A DNA stretch of 51,863 nucleotides from Vicinamibacterales bacterium (GCA_023717525.1 JAMQPK010000034.1:1-51863), one strand, 5' to 3'; shown: positions 27,018-36,279, numbered from the stretch's first letter. Program-made: numbers and translations. Notes: generated from the sequence alone by a model not told the origin.

Positions 27018-28037
27018 CTACCCCTGCTGCCCCGGTTTAATCGTGACGGGATCGAGGAACGGCATCATGCCCCGAAGCTGCGCACCCACCTGCTCGATCG
27101 GATGGTTCATCTCGGCAGCACGCGTCTTGTTGAAGCCGGGCCGTCCGGTCTGGTTCTCGTTGATCCAGTTCGTCGCGAACGTGCCGTCTTTGATTTCATC
27201 GAGCAGCTTCTGCATCGCCTTGCGCGTTTCATCGGTGACAATGCGAGGTCCCGCGACGTAGTCGCCATGCTCGGCCGTATCGCTCACCGAGTAGCGCATG
27301 TAGTTCAGCCCGCCGCGATACATCAGGTCGACGATCAGCTTCAGTTCGTGCAGACACTCGAAATACGCAACCTCCGGCTGATAACCCGCCTTGGTGAGCG
27401 TTTCGAATCCCGCCTTCACCAGTGCGCTGACACCGCCGCAGAGGACGGTTTGCTCGCCGAAAAGGTCCGTCTCGGTTTCCTCGGTGAAGGTGGTTTCAAT
27501 CACCCCGGCGCGAGTCACGCCGATGCCCTTGGCGTACGACAGCGCCAGCGCTTTGGCCTGGCCGGTCGCGTCCTGCTCAACCGCGATCAGCGCGGGCGTG
27601 CCGCCACCTTCCTGATACAACTCACGGACGCGATGGCCCGGCGATTTCGGGGCGATCATCGTCACATCGATGTCTTTCCCCGGCTTCACCGTGCCAAAGC
27701 GGATGTTGAAGCCGTGCGCGAACATCAACATCTTGCCCTTGGTCATGAACGGTTCGATTTCGTTGTAGACCGCCGGGGCCGTTGTATCGGGGACGAGAAT
27801 CATGACCACGTCGGCCCACTTGGCCGCCTCGGCCGGCGTCACCACTGCCAGCCCATGGCTCTCGGCTTTGCTCTTCGACTTGCTGTTGGCCGCCAGGCCC
27901 ACCTTCACTTGAACGCCGCTGTCCTTCAAATTCAACGCGTGTGCGTGGCCCTGCGATCCGTAGCCGATGATGGCCACCTTCTTCGCGCGAATAAGTGAAA
28001 GATCCGCGTCGCCGTCGTAGTACATCTTTGCCGCCAT
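27018..28037 (-). CDS. ilvC: Ketol-acid reductoisomerase, class I
   Basis: The 339-residue product has the short class I length and the Rossmann opening [19 protein letters not shown] with a Ser-rich beta2 loop (NSKSKSK) typical of NADPH use. [12 protein letters not shown] and [14 protein letters not shown]-like metal-binding acidic segments follow. It performs the isomerisation and reduction step common to valine, isoleucine and leucine. An AAAGGA site precedes the start. A long CTCTGTG-type palindrome separates it from ilvN. Confidence 0.97.
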   Translation of the reverse strand: MAAKMYYDGDADLSLIRAKKVAIIGYGSQGHAHALNLKDSGVQVKVGLAANSKSKSKAESHGLAVVTPAEAAKWADVVMILVPDTTAPAVYNEIEPFMTKGKMLMFAHGFNIRFGTVKPGKDIDVTMIAPKSPGHRVRELYQEGGGTPALIAVEQDATGQAKALALSYAKGIGVTRAGVIETTFTEETETDLFGEQTVLCGGVSALVKAGFETLTKAGYQPEVAYFECLHELKLIVDLMYRGGLNYMRYSVSDTAEHGDYVAGPRIVTDETRKAMQKLLDEIKDGTFATNWINENQTGRPGFNKTRAAEMNHPIEQVGAQLRGMMPFLDPVTIKPGQQG

Positions 28038-28052
28038 TGGAGTCCTTTCTGT

Positions 28053-28136
28053 CTCAGCACAGAGAGCACAAAGGCACAGAGACTTTCATCTGAAGAAAAG
28101 AATTTCTCTGTGTCTTTGTGTCCTCCGTGCTGAGAT
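28053..28136. repeat. Long palindrome built on CTCTGTG words, between ilvN and ilvC
   Basis: Arms at about 28053-28082 and 28105-28134 are complementary over 26 of 30 positions. Unlike the heptamer arrays, the internal words (CTCTGTGT, CTTTGTGT) repeat with 8-9 bp spacing. On the ilv mRNA this would form a large hairpin between ilvN and ilvC. It lacks a terminal T run. Confidence 0.8.
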
Positions 28137-28138
28137 AG

Positions 28139-28687
28139 CTACACAGAGTGAAATACGTTGTGGTCCTCGTCGGCCGGGCCGCTCGCGGCCTCGACCTGTG
28201 CCGTCGTGCTTCGAGCGCCGCGTGCCATCGCCACACGACCCGTGCGCGCCATTTCGAGCACACCGTAGGGCCTGAGCACTTCCAGCAAGCCGTCGATCTT
28301 ATCTTCTGTGCCGGTAATCTCGATGATGAGCGAGTCCGGTGCCACGTCGACCACGCGCGCGCGGAACACGTCGACCAGTTGCATAATGTGCGTCCGCGAT
28401 TCCGCCGACGCGGCGACCTTGATCATCGCGAGGTCGCGGAACACGCCGGGTCCTGCCGTAATGTTTTCGACGCGCAGCACATTCACGAGCTTGTAGGTGT
28501 GCGCCTCGATGCGGCGGGCCCCCAGCTCGTCGGTATCGACGACGATCGTCATCCGGGAGACCCCGGGCTTGTCGGTGTGACCGACCGTCAGCGACTCGAT
28601 ATTGAACGCTCGGCGCCGGAAGAGCGAAGACACGCGCGTCAGCACGCCGGGCTTGTCTTCCACGTACACTGCAAATGTCGTAATCAT
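28139..28687 (-). CDS. ilvN: Acetolactate synthase small (regulatory) subunit
   Basis: I chose the ATG at 28687 (MITTFAVYVEDKPGVLTRV) because it begins the ACT domain; a longer frame upstream is inside the repeat. The 182-residue product has the N-terminal ACT domain (about 3-78) with VEDKPGVLTRVSSLFRRRAFNIESL and a second regulatory domain. It confers valine feedback control on IlvB. The final residues (FHSV and the stop) touch the neighbouring palindrome. Confidence 0.95.
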   Translation of the reverse strand: MITTFAVYVEDKPGVLTRVSSLFRRRAFNIESLTVGHTDKPGVSRMTIVVDTDELGARRIEAHTYKLVNVLRVENITAGPGVFRDLAMIKVAASAESRTHIMQLVDVFRARVVDVAPDSLIIEITGTEDKIDGLLEVLRPYGVLEMARTGRVAMARGARSTTAQVEAASGPADEDHNVFHSV

Positions 28688-28694
28688 GTGGCTA

Positions 28695-28816
28695 CCCTCT
28701 ACCACAGAGGACGCAGAGGAAATACAAAGAGGAATTTCTTTGAATTCCCAAAATAACAAATCCTCTGTCCCGTCGCGTTCCGATCCAGGCCTACTCAGTG
28801 TCCTCTGTGGTGAAGG
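28695..28816. repeat. Long imperfect palindrome (CCACAGAGG words) between ilvB and ilvN
   Basis: A perfect 12-bp outer stem joins 28701-28712 to 28800-28811. Inside are further CAGAGGA and TCCTCTG words, less regular. This fills the 135-bp gap between ilvB and ilvN and belongs to the same word family as 28053-28136. Confidence 0.75.
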
Positions 28817-28822
28817 ACATCG

Positions 28823-30541
28823 TCAGAGCACATCGGCGCCGGTCTCGACAATCGGCGACGGGCTCGGACGTCTGATCATGGCGTCGAGCGCCGCGCCGGC
28901 CGGCACCATCGGATACACGGTGTCTTCCTGTTCGACTTTGAAGTCGATGACGACGGTCTTGCGATTGTTGCGCGCCGCTTCGACCGCAGGAACCACGTCG
29001 GCGCGCCTGGTGACTGTCTGCGCCGGAAGACCGAACGCTTCGGCCAGCTTCTGGAAATCCGGGTTGATCAATGGCGTCGCGGCGTACCGGCGCTCGTAGA
29101 AGAATTCCTGCCACTGCCGGACCATACCCAGGTACCCGTTGTTGATAATCGCGACGTTGATGTCGATCTGCTCCTGCACGATGGTCGCGAGCTCGCACAT
29201 CGTCATCTGGAATCCGCCGTCGCCTACCACAACCCATACTTCCTTATCCGGACACGCCAGCTTTGCGCCCACGGCCGCCGGCAGCGCAAATCCCATCGTT
29301 CCAAGACCACCAGAGGTGATGAGCGAGCGTGGCTTGTCGTGGTGGTAGTACTGCGCCTCCCACATCTGGTGCTGCCCGACGTCGGTCACGATGATGGCGT
29401 CGCCCTTGGTCGCGCGCCACAAGTCGTTGATGACGTGCGCCGCATACAGGTGCCCGTCGTCCGGAAGATTCTGGATATCGCGGACCGCGACATCACCCTT
29501 CAGCTCGTTCACATGCGCGATCCACTTTGAGCGGTCGCCCTGCTTCACGCCTGGCATCAAGTGCTCGAGGGTGTCCCTCAGATCGCCGACGATGCCCACG
29601 TCGACGCGCACGTTCTTGTTGATCTCGGCGGCATCGATGTCGATGTGGATCTTCTTGGCGGCCAGCGCGTACGTCTTCAACGTTCCGGTGACGCGATCGT
29701 CGAACCGCATCCCGAACGCGAGCAGCAGATCGGCTTCCTGAATCGCCTGATTCACCCAGGCTTCGCCGTGCATACCCATCATGCCGAGGTTCAACGGATG
29801 CGAGGCCGGGAAACTGCCGATCCCCAGCAGGGTCGGCGACACGGGAATGTTCGCCTTCTCCGCAAACGCGCGGATGATGTCCATCGCGTTCGAGATCATG
29901 ATGCCGTGGCCCGCGAGCAGAATCGGGCGCTCCGCGCCGTTGATCAGCTCGAGCGCGCGCCGGTAGTCTTCGGGACTCGCGCTCCAGTCCGGACGAAACT
30001 CCGGCTTCTTCGGAGCGGCAGCGTCCCAGTCGAACTCGCACGACGACTGCTGCGCGTCCTTCGTAATGTCGATGTGGACCGGACCAGGACGACCCGACGC
30101 CGCGATCTCGAACGCTTCGCGGAACGCCGGCGCCACGTCGTCGGCGCGCGTCACCAGGTAGTTGTGTTTGGTAATCGGCAGCGTGACGCCGGTGACGTCC
30201 GATTCCTGAAACGCATCCGAGCCGACCAGCTTGCTGCCCACCTGGCCGGTGATGCAGACGATCGGCGAGCTGTCCATCATCGCCGTCGCGATGCCCGTCA
30301 CCATGTTCGTGGCGCCAGGACCCGATGTCGCAATGGCGACACCGACCCTTCCGCTCGCACGTGCATAGCCGTCGGCCATGTGCGTCGCGCCCTGTTCATG
30401 CCGCACGAGGACGTGCCGGATCGGATAATCCAGCATCGCATCGTACGCCGGAAGAATCGCACCACCCGGATAGCCGAACACATCGGTCACACCCTGCCGC
30501 ACGAGACATTCCCAGATGATTTGCGCGCCTGTTCTCTTCAT
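28823..30541 (-). CDS. ilvB: Acetolactate synthase large (catalytic) subunit
   Basis: A strong GAGGAG site precedes the ATG at 30541. The 572-residue product has the ThDP glutamate in RHEQGATHMADGYARA (Glu49), the central FAD/ROK-like region and the C-terminal ThDP motif GDGGFQM...NNGYLGMVRQWQE. It condenses pyruvate to acetolactate, or pyruvate with 2-oxobutyrate, starting valine/leucine and isoleucine synthesis. It lies 14 bp after ilvD. Confidence 0.97.
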   Translation of the reverse strand: MKRTGAQIIWECLVRQGVTDVFGYPGGAILPAYDAMLDYPIRHVLVRHEQGATHMADGYARASGRVGVAIATSGPGATNMVTGIATAMMDSSPIVCITGQVGSKLVGSDAFQESDVTGVTLPITKHNYLVTRADDVAPAFREAFEIAASGRPGPVHIDITKDAQQSSCEFDWDAAAPKKPEFRPDWSASPEDYRRALELINGAERPILLAGHGIMISNAMDIIRAFAEKANIPVSPTLLGIGSFPASHPLNLGMMGMHGEAWVNQAIQEADLLLAFGMRFDDRVTGTLKTYALAAKKIHIDIDAAEINKNVRVDVGIVGDLRDTLEHLMPGVKQGDRSKWIAHVNELKGDVAVRDIQNLPDDGHLYAAHVINDLWRATKGDAIIVTDVGQHQMWEAQYYHHDKPRSLITSGGLGTMGFALPAAVGAKLACPDKEVWVVVGDGGFQMTMCELATIVQEQIDINVAIINNGYLGMVRQWQEFFYERRYAATPLINPDFQKLAEAFGLPAQTVTRRADVVPAVEAARNNRKTVVIDFKVEQEDTVYPMVPAGAALDAMIRRPSPSPIVETGADVL

Positions 30542-30555
30542 AGTCTCCTCAGGTT

Positions 30556-32232
30556 CTAGTTCGTTACCGCGCCAAGCGATGCCGACGACACGAGCTTCGC
30601 GTATTTCGCCATCACGCCGGTCGTGAAGGCCGGCGCCGGCGCCTTCCACTTCGACAACCGATCGGACAACTCGCTGTCGCTGACCTCGACGCGCAGTTGG
30701 CGGTTGGGAATGTCGAACACAATGACGTCCCCATCCTTCACCGCAGCAATCGGGCCGCCTGCAGCGGCTTCCGGCGCCACGTGACCGGCCATCAGGCCAT
30801 GGGTCGCGCCAGAGAACCGTCCATCGGTCAGCAGCGCCACGGTTTCTCCCAGCCCGGCCCCCTGCAGCGCTCCCGTCACGCCCAGCATCTCGCGCATCCC
30901 GGGGCCGCCCTTTGGGCCTTCGTATCGGATGACGACCACATCTCCTGCCGTGATGCGATTGTGCTCGACCGCGTCGAACGCCGCCTCCTCGCTGTCGAAC
31001 ACTTTCGCCACACCCTTGAACGTGAGAACTTTCTTACCGGCGATCTTCACCACGGCGCCGTCCGGCGCTAGATTTCCTCGAACAATAGCCAACCCGCCGT
31101 TCGGGCTCATCGGATTCGAGAGCGGTCGAATCACTTCCTGATTCGCCGGCTCAACGGCACGATCGGCTTCCTCGCCAATCGTCCTCCCGGTCACAGTCAT
31201 GGCGCCGCTGTTCAGGATGCCGGCTTCCTTCAGCCTCTTGGCCACCACCGCCGCGCCGCCGGCGCGGTGCATGTCGGTCGCCACGAATCGACCGCTGGGC
31301 TTCAAGTCGGCCAGCAACGGCACTTTCGCGCTGATGCGGTCGAAGTCGTCGATGTTCAGTTCCACACCGGCCTCGCGCGCAATCGCGAGCAGATGCAGCA
31401 CCGCGTTGGTCGAGCCGCCTGTCGCAGCGACCGACGCGATCGCGTTGTCGATGGCATCGCGCGTCATCAGCTGACGCGGCCGCACGTTCCGCTTCAAGAG
31501 ATCGAGCACCAACGCCCCTGCCTCGCGGCCGACACGCGCCTTTTCAGGATCGAGCGCGGGTATGTCGTTGAATCCCATCGCCGAAATCCCGAGGAACTCG
31601 CCGACGGTGGACATGGTGTTGGCCGTGAATTGACCACCGCAAGCCCCGGCACCGGGACACGCCTGGTTTTCGATGACGAGCAGCTCGGCATCCGACATCT
31701 TCCCGGACGAGTGAGCCCCCACGGCCTCGAATACGTCCTGGATGGTCACGTTGCGGCCATGAAACTCGCCAGGCGCGATCGAACCACCGTAGAGCATGAC
31801 GCCCGGGATATCCAGCCGCGCCAGCGCCATGATCGTCCCAGGAATCGTCTTGTCGCAGCCCGACAACGCGATGATGCCGTCGAACAGATTCCCGCGGGCC
31901 ACGAGCTCGATCGAATCGGCAATCAGATCGCGGCTGACGAGCGACGTTTTCATGCCCTGGCTGCCCATCGTGATGCCATCGGAAATCGACACGGTGTTGA
32001 ACTCCATCGGGGTGCCGCCCGCGGCGCGGATGCCGGCCTTCACATGCTCAGCGAGCGTGCGGAGGTGGTAGTTGCAGGGCCCGATCTCGATCCACGTATT
32101 GGCAACGCCGATGATGGGCTTCCTCAAGTCCGCATCGGAAAACCCCACGGCCTTCAGCATGGCGCGGGCCGGCGCCCGGCTTGGACCATCGGTAATTGCT
32201 CCACTGCGCGGCTTCAACGGGTTCTGCGACAT
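30556..32232 (-). CDS. ilvD: Dihydroxy-acid dehydratase
   Basis: The start is the ATG at 32232, which overlaps the pheA stop by one base (TAATG). The 558-residue product has candidate Fe-S ligands C53, C126 (SGCDKTIPG) and C198 (GAGACGGQF), the usual IlvD pattern, and the conserved PGHVAPEA-like C-terminal block ([17 protein letters not shown]). It forms the 2-oxo acids of valine and isoleucine. A longer in-frame extension into pheA was rejected because it has no homology to the family. Confidence 0.97.
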   Translation of the reverse strand: MSQNPLKPRSGAITDGPSRAPARAMLKAVGFSDADLRKPIIGVANTWIEIGPCNYHLRTLAEHVKAGIRAAGGTPMEFNTVSISDGITMGSQGMKTSLVSRDLIADSIELVARGNLFDGIIALSGCDKTIPGTIMALARLDIPGVMLYGGSIAPGEFHGRNVTIQDVFEAVGAHSSGKMSDAELLVIENQACPGAGACGGQFTANTMSTVGEFLGISAMGFNDIPALDPEKARVGREAGALVLDLLKRNVRPRQLMTRDAIDNAIASVAATGGSTNAVLHLLAIAREAGVELNIDDFDRISAKVPLLADLKPSGRFVATDMHRAGGAAVVAKRLKEAGILNSGAMTVTGRTIGEEADRAVEPANQEVIRPLSNPMSPNGGLAIVRGNLAPDGAVVKIAGKKVLTFKGVAKVFDSEEAAFDAVEHNRITAGDVVVIRYEGPKGGPGMREMLGVTGALQGAGLGETVALLTDGRFSGATHGLMAGHVAPEAAAGGPIAAVKDGDVIVFDIPNRQLRVEVSDSELSDRLSKWKAPAPAFTTGVMAKYAKLVSSASLGAVTN

Positions 32233-33053
32233 TAGATTTTTTCTTTCCACGATGAATACGAACCGAGGGTGCGCATCGATTTCGCGAACTCGGCAAGATG
32301 CACGAGCGCACGGGTGCACTGCAAATCCTGCCGGGGCACGGCGATGTCGGCGTAGAACAAGTACTCGAACGCCCGTCCGCGGACGGGCCTGGATTCGAGT
32401 TTCGTCAAATCGATGTCGCGCAGGGCAAAGACGCTCAACGCCTTGAACAGCGCGCCCGGCGTGTTCGGGAGCGTGAACACGATCATCGTCTTGTCGGCCT
32501 TCTCCGGGTCGGACGACGTCTTGCTGATGAGAATGAACCGCGTGATGTTCTCTTTGTAGTCCTGAATCCCGGCGGCGAGCGACTCCAACCCGAACACCTC
32601 GGCGGCCCGCGCCGACGCGATGGCGGCGGCGTCCTTCAACTGCTGGTCTCGAATCATCTTCGCGCTGCCGGCCGTGTCGTAGGTCGCCACAATCTCGACA
32701 CCCTTCAGGCTCGACAAAAACCCTTCGCATTGCGCCAGGCCCTGGGGATGCGAGTACACCTTTTTGACGTCCTCCATCTTCGTGCCCGGAAACGCCAGCA
32801 GGTTGTGCGACACCTGCAGCAGCACTTCCGCCACGACCGGCAGCTCGTGCTCGAGCAGCAGGTCGTAGTTGCGATGAATGCTGCCGCCAATCGAGTTTTC
32901 GATCGGCAGGATCCCGAACATCGTCTTGCCGTTCTGGACCGCATCGAATACCTGTTCGAAGCTTTGGCACGGAAGCGTCTCGGCGTTCGGGTTGAACCGC
33001 AACGCCGCGGCCTCGCTGTAAGCTCCGGGTTCTCCCTGATAGGCGATTCGCAT
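32232..33053 (-). CDS. pheA: Prephenate dehydratase with ACT domain
   Basis: The start is the ATG at 33053 ([17 protein letters not shown]). The 273-residue product has the dehydratase segment [19 protein letters not shown], the [11 protein letters not shown] motif and the C-terminal ACT domain with TPGALFKAL and ESRP ([11 protein letters not shown]), which bind Phe for feedback. It makes phenylpyruvate and is monofunctional, without chorismate mutase. It is the first enzyme gene after the leader and terminator; the start codon follows the T run of the terminator by only four bases, and no Shine-Dalgarno sequence lies at a normal distance. Placing pheA ahead of ilvD is uncommon. Confidence 0.95.
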   Translation of the reverse strand: MRIAYQGEPGAYSEAAALRFNPNAETLPCQSFEQVFDAVQNGKTMFGILPIENSIGGSIHRNYDLLLEHELPVVAEVLLQVSHNLLAFPGTKMEDVKKVYSHPQGLAQCEGFLSSLKGVEIVATYDTAGSAKMIRDQQLKDAAAIASARAAEVFGLESLAAGIQDYKENITRFILISKTSSDPEKADKTMIVFTLPNTPGALFKALSVFALRDIDLTKLESRPVRGRAFEYLFYADIAVPRQDLQCTRALVHLAEFAKSMRTLGSYSSWKEKI

Positions 33054-33057
33054 AAGT

Positions 33058-33094
33058 AAAAAAAAAGCCATCATCCGCGGCTGCGGATGATGGC
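33058..33094 (-). terminator. Attenuator terminator upstream of pheA
   Basis: On the minus strand a 12-bp perfect stem (33094-33083 with 33078-33067, loop of four) is followed by nine T residues (33066-33058). It sits between the leader reading frame and the pheA start, where an attenuator would be. Its 5' arm contains CATCCGCAGC, perfectly complementary to GCTGCGGATG at 33138-33129 within the leader, which is the predicted antiterminator. Confidence 0.85.
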
Positions 33095-33122
33095 CCTTGG
33101 TAAATGTCTTTTTACACTCGGC

Positions 33123-33218
33123 CTAAAACATCCGCAGCTGCTGGACCGGCATCGCGGTGATGCCGGTCACCGTAACGACGACGGTGACAAACGAGCTGAG
33201 GATGGGCCGAAACGTCAT
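33123..33218 (-). CDS. Leader peptide for pheA-ilv-hom-thrC operon
   Basis: An ATG at 33218 opens 31 codons ending in TAG. Residues 10-21 read FVTVVVTVTGIT, with six Val, five Thr, two Ile and three Phe in the whole peptide, just the products of the operon. Segment 1 (33167-33159) lies in the codons after the Val run and pairs over nine bases with segment 2 (33153-33145). The stop codon and GCTGCGGATG antiterminator arm follow. There is no Shine-Dalgarno. The peptide has the composition of thr/ilv leader peptides of E. coli but no sequence relation. Confidence 0.7.
   Translation of the reverse strand: MTFRPILSSFVTVVVTVTGITAMPVQQLRMF
33145..33167 (-). promoter_or_regulatory. Leader hairpin 1:2 of the pheA-ilv attenuator
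   Basis: ACCGGCATC and GATGCCGGT form a perfect nine-bp stem with a five-base loop. A ribosome stalled on the preceding Val/Thr codons would cover the first arm and free the region containing the antiterminator arm 33138-33129 to pair with the terminator arm 33089-33080. Confidence 0.6.
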
Positions 33219-33229
33219 GTTCGAGGAGT

Positions 33230-33259
33230 ATTGTGGAAGCTACAGGTACATAATGTCAA
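33230..33259 (-). promoter_or_regulatory. Promoter of the pheA-ilv-hom-thrC operon
   Basis: TTGACA (33259-33254), an 18-bp spacer and CACAAT (33235-33230) form a sigma-70-like promoter reading leftward, with an AT-rich tract upstream (33260-33290) like an UP element. The predicted start of transcription is about five bases before the leader ATG, so the leader would be nearly leaderless. Confidence 0.6.
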
Positions 33260-33290
33260 ATGAATTTTCATTAATGATTCATAAACATTC

Positions 33291-34649
33291 CTAATAGAAA
33301 GTCGAGCGTTTGCCCGTGTTTTCACGGGCTTGCTCGAGCCTGGCCGGATCGGACTGGACGACGCCAATCAACAGCAGGGCCGGAGCCGGCGGCGTGGTCA
33401 TATCTCGCAGCCCGGAGAGAGTTACCTCGATGACCTGCTCGTCGGCCTGAGTGGCTTTGGCGACGACGATGCACGGCGTGTCGGCGGGCAGCCCAGCCTC
33501 CATCAACTGCTGCGCGAGGTCGGCTTCGTGGCCGCCCGGCATATAGATAGCCGCGGTGCCCCCTAGCGCCGCCACGGCCTTCCAATTCGGCGGCGGGTTG
33601 CCCTTGCACCGCTGAGCGGTCAGGAACACGAGCGCAGAACCGAGCCGGCGGTCGGTCAGCGAGATGCCGGCGGCCGCCGCGGCGCCGCTCGCCGCTGTGA
33701 CGCCGGGGATGATCGTGAAGGGAATTCCGGCGGAGCGCAGCGCGTCCATTTCTTCGCTGGCTCGACCGAAGATGGTGCCGTCGCCACCCTTCAGTCGAAC
33801 GACCGTTTCTCCGGCAACAGCATAGGTTCGCAGGCGTCGGTTGATCTCGTCCTGCGTGATCTGTCGCTCGCCGTGGCGCTTGCCGACGCACTCGACGCGC
33901 GCGGACGCCGGAATCAGCTCGAGAATGTCGGGCGTCAGCAGGTCGTCGTGCAGAACGGCGTCCGCCTGGCCAAGAATTCTCAGGGCCTTCAGCGTGAGGA
34001 GTTCCGGGTCGCCCGGTCCGGCTCCCACGAGATACACTTTTCCCTTGGATGCCGCCTCGGGTGACGCGTTCCCCAGCGCGAATTCCTGAAAGGCCTTCGC
34101 GCCGGCCAACTGGTGCAGCCGTTCACGGCGAACCTCCGGATCCATGGCCGCCGCGAACATCTCCTGCCGTGCGCTGCCCAGCAAAGCGACCCATTCCGCA
34201 TACTCCGGCCCGAACTGACGCTCCAGTTCCTGGCGGAGGCGCTGCGCAAGCGCCGGGCTGTGACCGTTGGTGGATATCGCGATCTGCAAATCGCCGCGGT
34301 TGACGACAGCGCCGTAGTAGAAATCGCAGCGATCAGGATCGTCGACGGAATTGCAGAGGATGCCGCGCGCGTGCGCCTCATCGTGAATTCGAGCGGCCAC
34401 TTCGGCCGGCACAGCGGCGATGACGAGCGTCATGCCGTCGAGGTCCTCCGGTCGAAACTCACGCGCAACCCATCGCAGTTTCTTTTCCGCGGACCACTTC
34501 GCGATTGATGCGGTCGCCCGGGGAGCCACGACGGTGACGTCCGCGCGGGACGCGAGCAGGGCCGACACCTTCGACTCACCAACCGATCCTGCCCCCACGA
34601 GTAGAACCGGCCGGCCCTCGAGCTTGATGAAGACCGGGAACAAACTCAT
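33291..34649 (-). CDS. cysG: Sirohaem synthase (precorrin-2 dehydrogenase/ferrochelatase + uroporphyrinogen-III methyltransferase)
   Basis: The ATG at 34649 overlaps the tauE-like stop (ATGA). The 452-residue product joins a Met8/SirC-like domain (about 1-200) with the NAD motif VGAGSVGESK (18-27) and the NGHSPALAQR segment to a CobA methyltransferase domain (about 203-452) with VGAGPGDPELLTLKAL, KRHGE and RLKGGDGTIFGRASEE. It makes sirohaem, the cofactor of sulfite and nitrite reductases. This fits the neighbouring cysH. No sulfite reductase is seen in the window. Confidence 0.95.
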   Translation of the reverse strand: MSLFPVFIKLEGRPVLLVGAGSVGESKVSALLASRADVTVVAPRATASIAKWSAEKKLRWVAREFRPEDLDGMTLVIAAVPAEVAARIHDEAHARGILCNSVDDPDRCDFYYGAVVNRGDLQIAISTNGHSPALAQRLRQELERQFGPEYAEWVALLGSARQEMFAAAMDPEVRRERLHQLAGAKAFQEFALGNASPEAASKGKVYLVGAGPGDPELLTLKALRILGQADAVLHDDLLTPDILELIPASARVECVGKRHGERQITQDEINRRLRTYAVAGETVVRLKGGDGTIFGRASEEMDALRSAGIPFTIIPGVTAASGAAAAAGISLTDRRLGSALVFLTAQRCKGNPPPNWKAVAALGGTAAIYMPGGHEADLAQQLMEAGLPADTPCIVVAKATQADEQVIEVTLSGLRDMTTPPAPALLLIGVVQSDPARLEQARENTGKRSTFY

Positions 34650-35512
34650 GCTGCGCTCCCGATGCGCGCCGCTGCCAGCACACGGCGTGCCCGGAAGAAG
34701 CGGAACATCAGAATCGTGTCCACCACAACGACGGCTGCGAGCACGAGATAGGCGGACGGCCCGGGGATCACTTTCAGGTCTCGGAGAACCGTCGACGTGC
34801 CGAAGCCGACAATCCACGCATCGAAGCTCATGCAAATCCGCCTGAATGTTTCGGGAGGCATGTGACGGATGATCCAAGTGCCAATCGGAACGCCTATCAG
34901 AACGCTCGGAAGGATGTAGGGGATCAGCATCATGCTCTGGACGCTATAGATCCCGGCGAAGTAGTAGGCCACAGCCGTGAAAGACGACTCGGCCAATCGC
35001 ACCAGACCGAGCCCGGCGCGGAACTCCTGCTTCACGAATCCCTGATTGTTCAACATCAAGGCGAGGGGGGGGCCGGAAATCGTGGTCACCGAATACAGGA
35101 CGCCGACACCGCCGCCAAACGCCAGGTTGGCCTTGCCTTCAGCTTTGATTGGCCGGCGGAACCCGCCTGCCTGAATTAGGATCAACGGTAGTACGACGAT
35201 GTAGGTCCACAGCTTCATCCAGCCGGGATTCAGATACGCGAGGAGCCACGTGCCGGCGATGACGCCAGGGACGAGACCAATAATCATCGGGAGCACGCGT
35301 CGCCACACGACATGAAGCTTGTCGCGATTCACCCAGAGGACATTCGCGTTGAGCAGCACCTCCAGCAGCACGAGTGCCGGATTCAGGACGCGATTGGTGA
35401 GAAACAACAGCGCGAGCGGAACCGTGATCGACGAAAACCCATAGCCGAGCGCGCCGTTGATGGAGGCCGCCACCAACGTGATACCCGCAAGCGCAAATAG
35501 TTCTGGTGACAT
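34646..35512 (-). CDS. TauE/SafE family anion exporter-like membrane protein
   Basis: The 288-residue product has about eight transmembrane helices and the family repeat segments NGALGYGFSSITVPLAL and GGGVGVLYSVTTISGPPLAL. TauE/SafE proteins export or import sulfite, sulfonates or related anions. It lies 3 bp after cysH and overlaps cysG, so transport of a sulfur intermediate is a reasonable inference. Confidence 0.85.
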   Translation of the reverse strand: MSPELFALAGITLVAASINGALGYGFSSITVPLALLFLTNRVLNPALVLLEVLLNANVLWVNRDKLHVVWRRVLPMIIGLVPGVIAGTWLLAYLNPGWMKLWTYIVVLPLILIQAGGFRRPIKAEGKANLAFGGGVGVLYSVTTISGPPLALMLNNQGFVKQEFRAGLGLVRLAESSFTAVAYYFAGIYSVQSMMLIPYILPSVLIGVPIGTWIIRHMPPETFRRICMSFDAWIVGFGTSTVLRDLKVIPGPSAYLVLAAVVVVDTILMFRFFRARRVLAAARIGSAA

Positions 35513-35515
35513 CGG

Positions 35516-36268
35516 CTATTCGCCCCCGCCCGTCGACGGCGCCGTGCTGGCCACGACATGCAGCCCGCACTCTTTCGTTTCCGGATGCTCCCACCACCAC
35601 CGGCCAGCCCGCTCGTGCTCGCCAGGCTGAACCGCGCGAGTGCACGGCCCGCAGCCGATGCTTGGATATCCGCGATCGTGCAGCGCGTTATACGGCACGT
35701 TGTGCTCGCGAATGTACTTCCACACATCGCCGGAGGTCCAGTCGGCCAGAGGGTTTACCTTCACCAGCTGGTTCGAGCTGTCCCACTCGATCTTGTGAAC
35801 GTCGGTGCGTGTAACGGACTGCTCGCGCCTGAGGCCCGTCATCCACGCGTCGAGGCCAGCCAGGGCGCGGCGAAGGGGCTCCATCTTGCGGACACCGCAG
35901 CAGAGTTTGCGATTCTCGACCGAGTGATAGAACAGATTCAGCCCACGCTCGGCGACCATCAGCTGGATAGCCTCAGCCTGAGGGAAATACACCTCGACGG
36001 CCGCACCGTATTTTTCACGCGTCGCATCCATCACGTTGTAGGTTTCCTGCGGCAACCGCCCGGTATCGAGCGTAACAATGCGCGCCTTGGAGTCGACCTT
36101 CATCAGCATGTCGATCAGCACCATGTCCTCGGCGCCGAAGCTCGACGACAGTGCGATCTTCCGGCCAAACCGCTGGTGCGCGAGACGCACAACCTCCTGC
36201 GCGGGCATGGGCCCAGCCTGCGCGGTAAGTGTCGAAACCAGTTGCTCTTCCATCTCCGTGGCCATCAT
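35516..36268 (-). CDS. cysH: Assimilatory adenylyl-sulfate (APS) reductase
   Basis: I used the ATG at 36268 (36265 and 36253 are alternatives). The 250-residue protein has the PP-loop-like opening SSSFGAEDMVLIDML, the Cys pairs C123-C124 and C206-C209 that bind a [4Fe-4S] cluster in APS-type enzymes, and the catalytic ECGLH (C234). The cluster cysteines separate it from the PAPS form. It reduces APS to sulfite with thioredoxin as donor. It begins 11 bp after the LysR gene. Confidence 0.93.
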   Translation of the reverse strand: MMATEMEEQLVSTLTAQAGPMPAQEVVRLAHQRFGRKIALSSSFGAEDMVLIDMLMKVDSKARIVTLDTGRLPQETYNVMDATREKYGAAVEVYFPQAEAIQLMVAERGLNLFYHSVENRKLCCGVRKMEPLRRALAGLDAWMTGLRREQSVTRTDVHKIEWDSSNQLVKVNPLADWTSGDVWKYIREHNVPYNALHDRGYPSIGCGPCTRAVQPGEHERAGRWWWEHPETKECGLHVVASTAPSTGGGE

Positions 36269-36279
36269 ACCCAATCCGG

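Noticed and set aside
32233-32970. N-terminal extension of ilvD by about 246 codons
   Set aside because: It runs out of frame through pheA, and has no relation to the IlvD family; the ATG at 32232 gives the expected length.
33230-33290. ArgR-like operator or T-box at the pheA leader
   Set aside because: AATGAA-AA-TTCATT is an inverted repeat but does not fit the ARG-box consensus, and no T-box specifier or bulge elements are visible.
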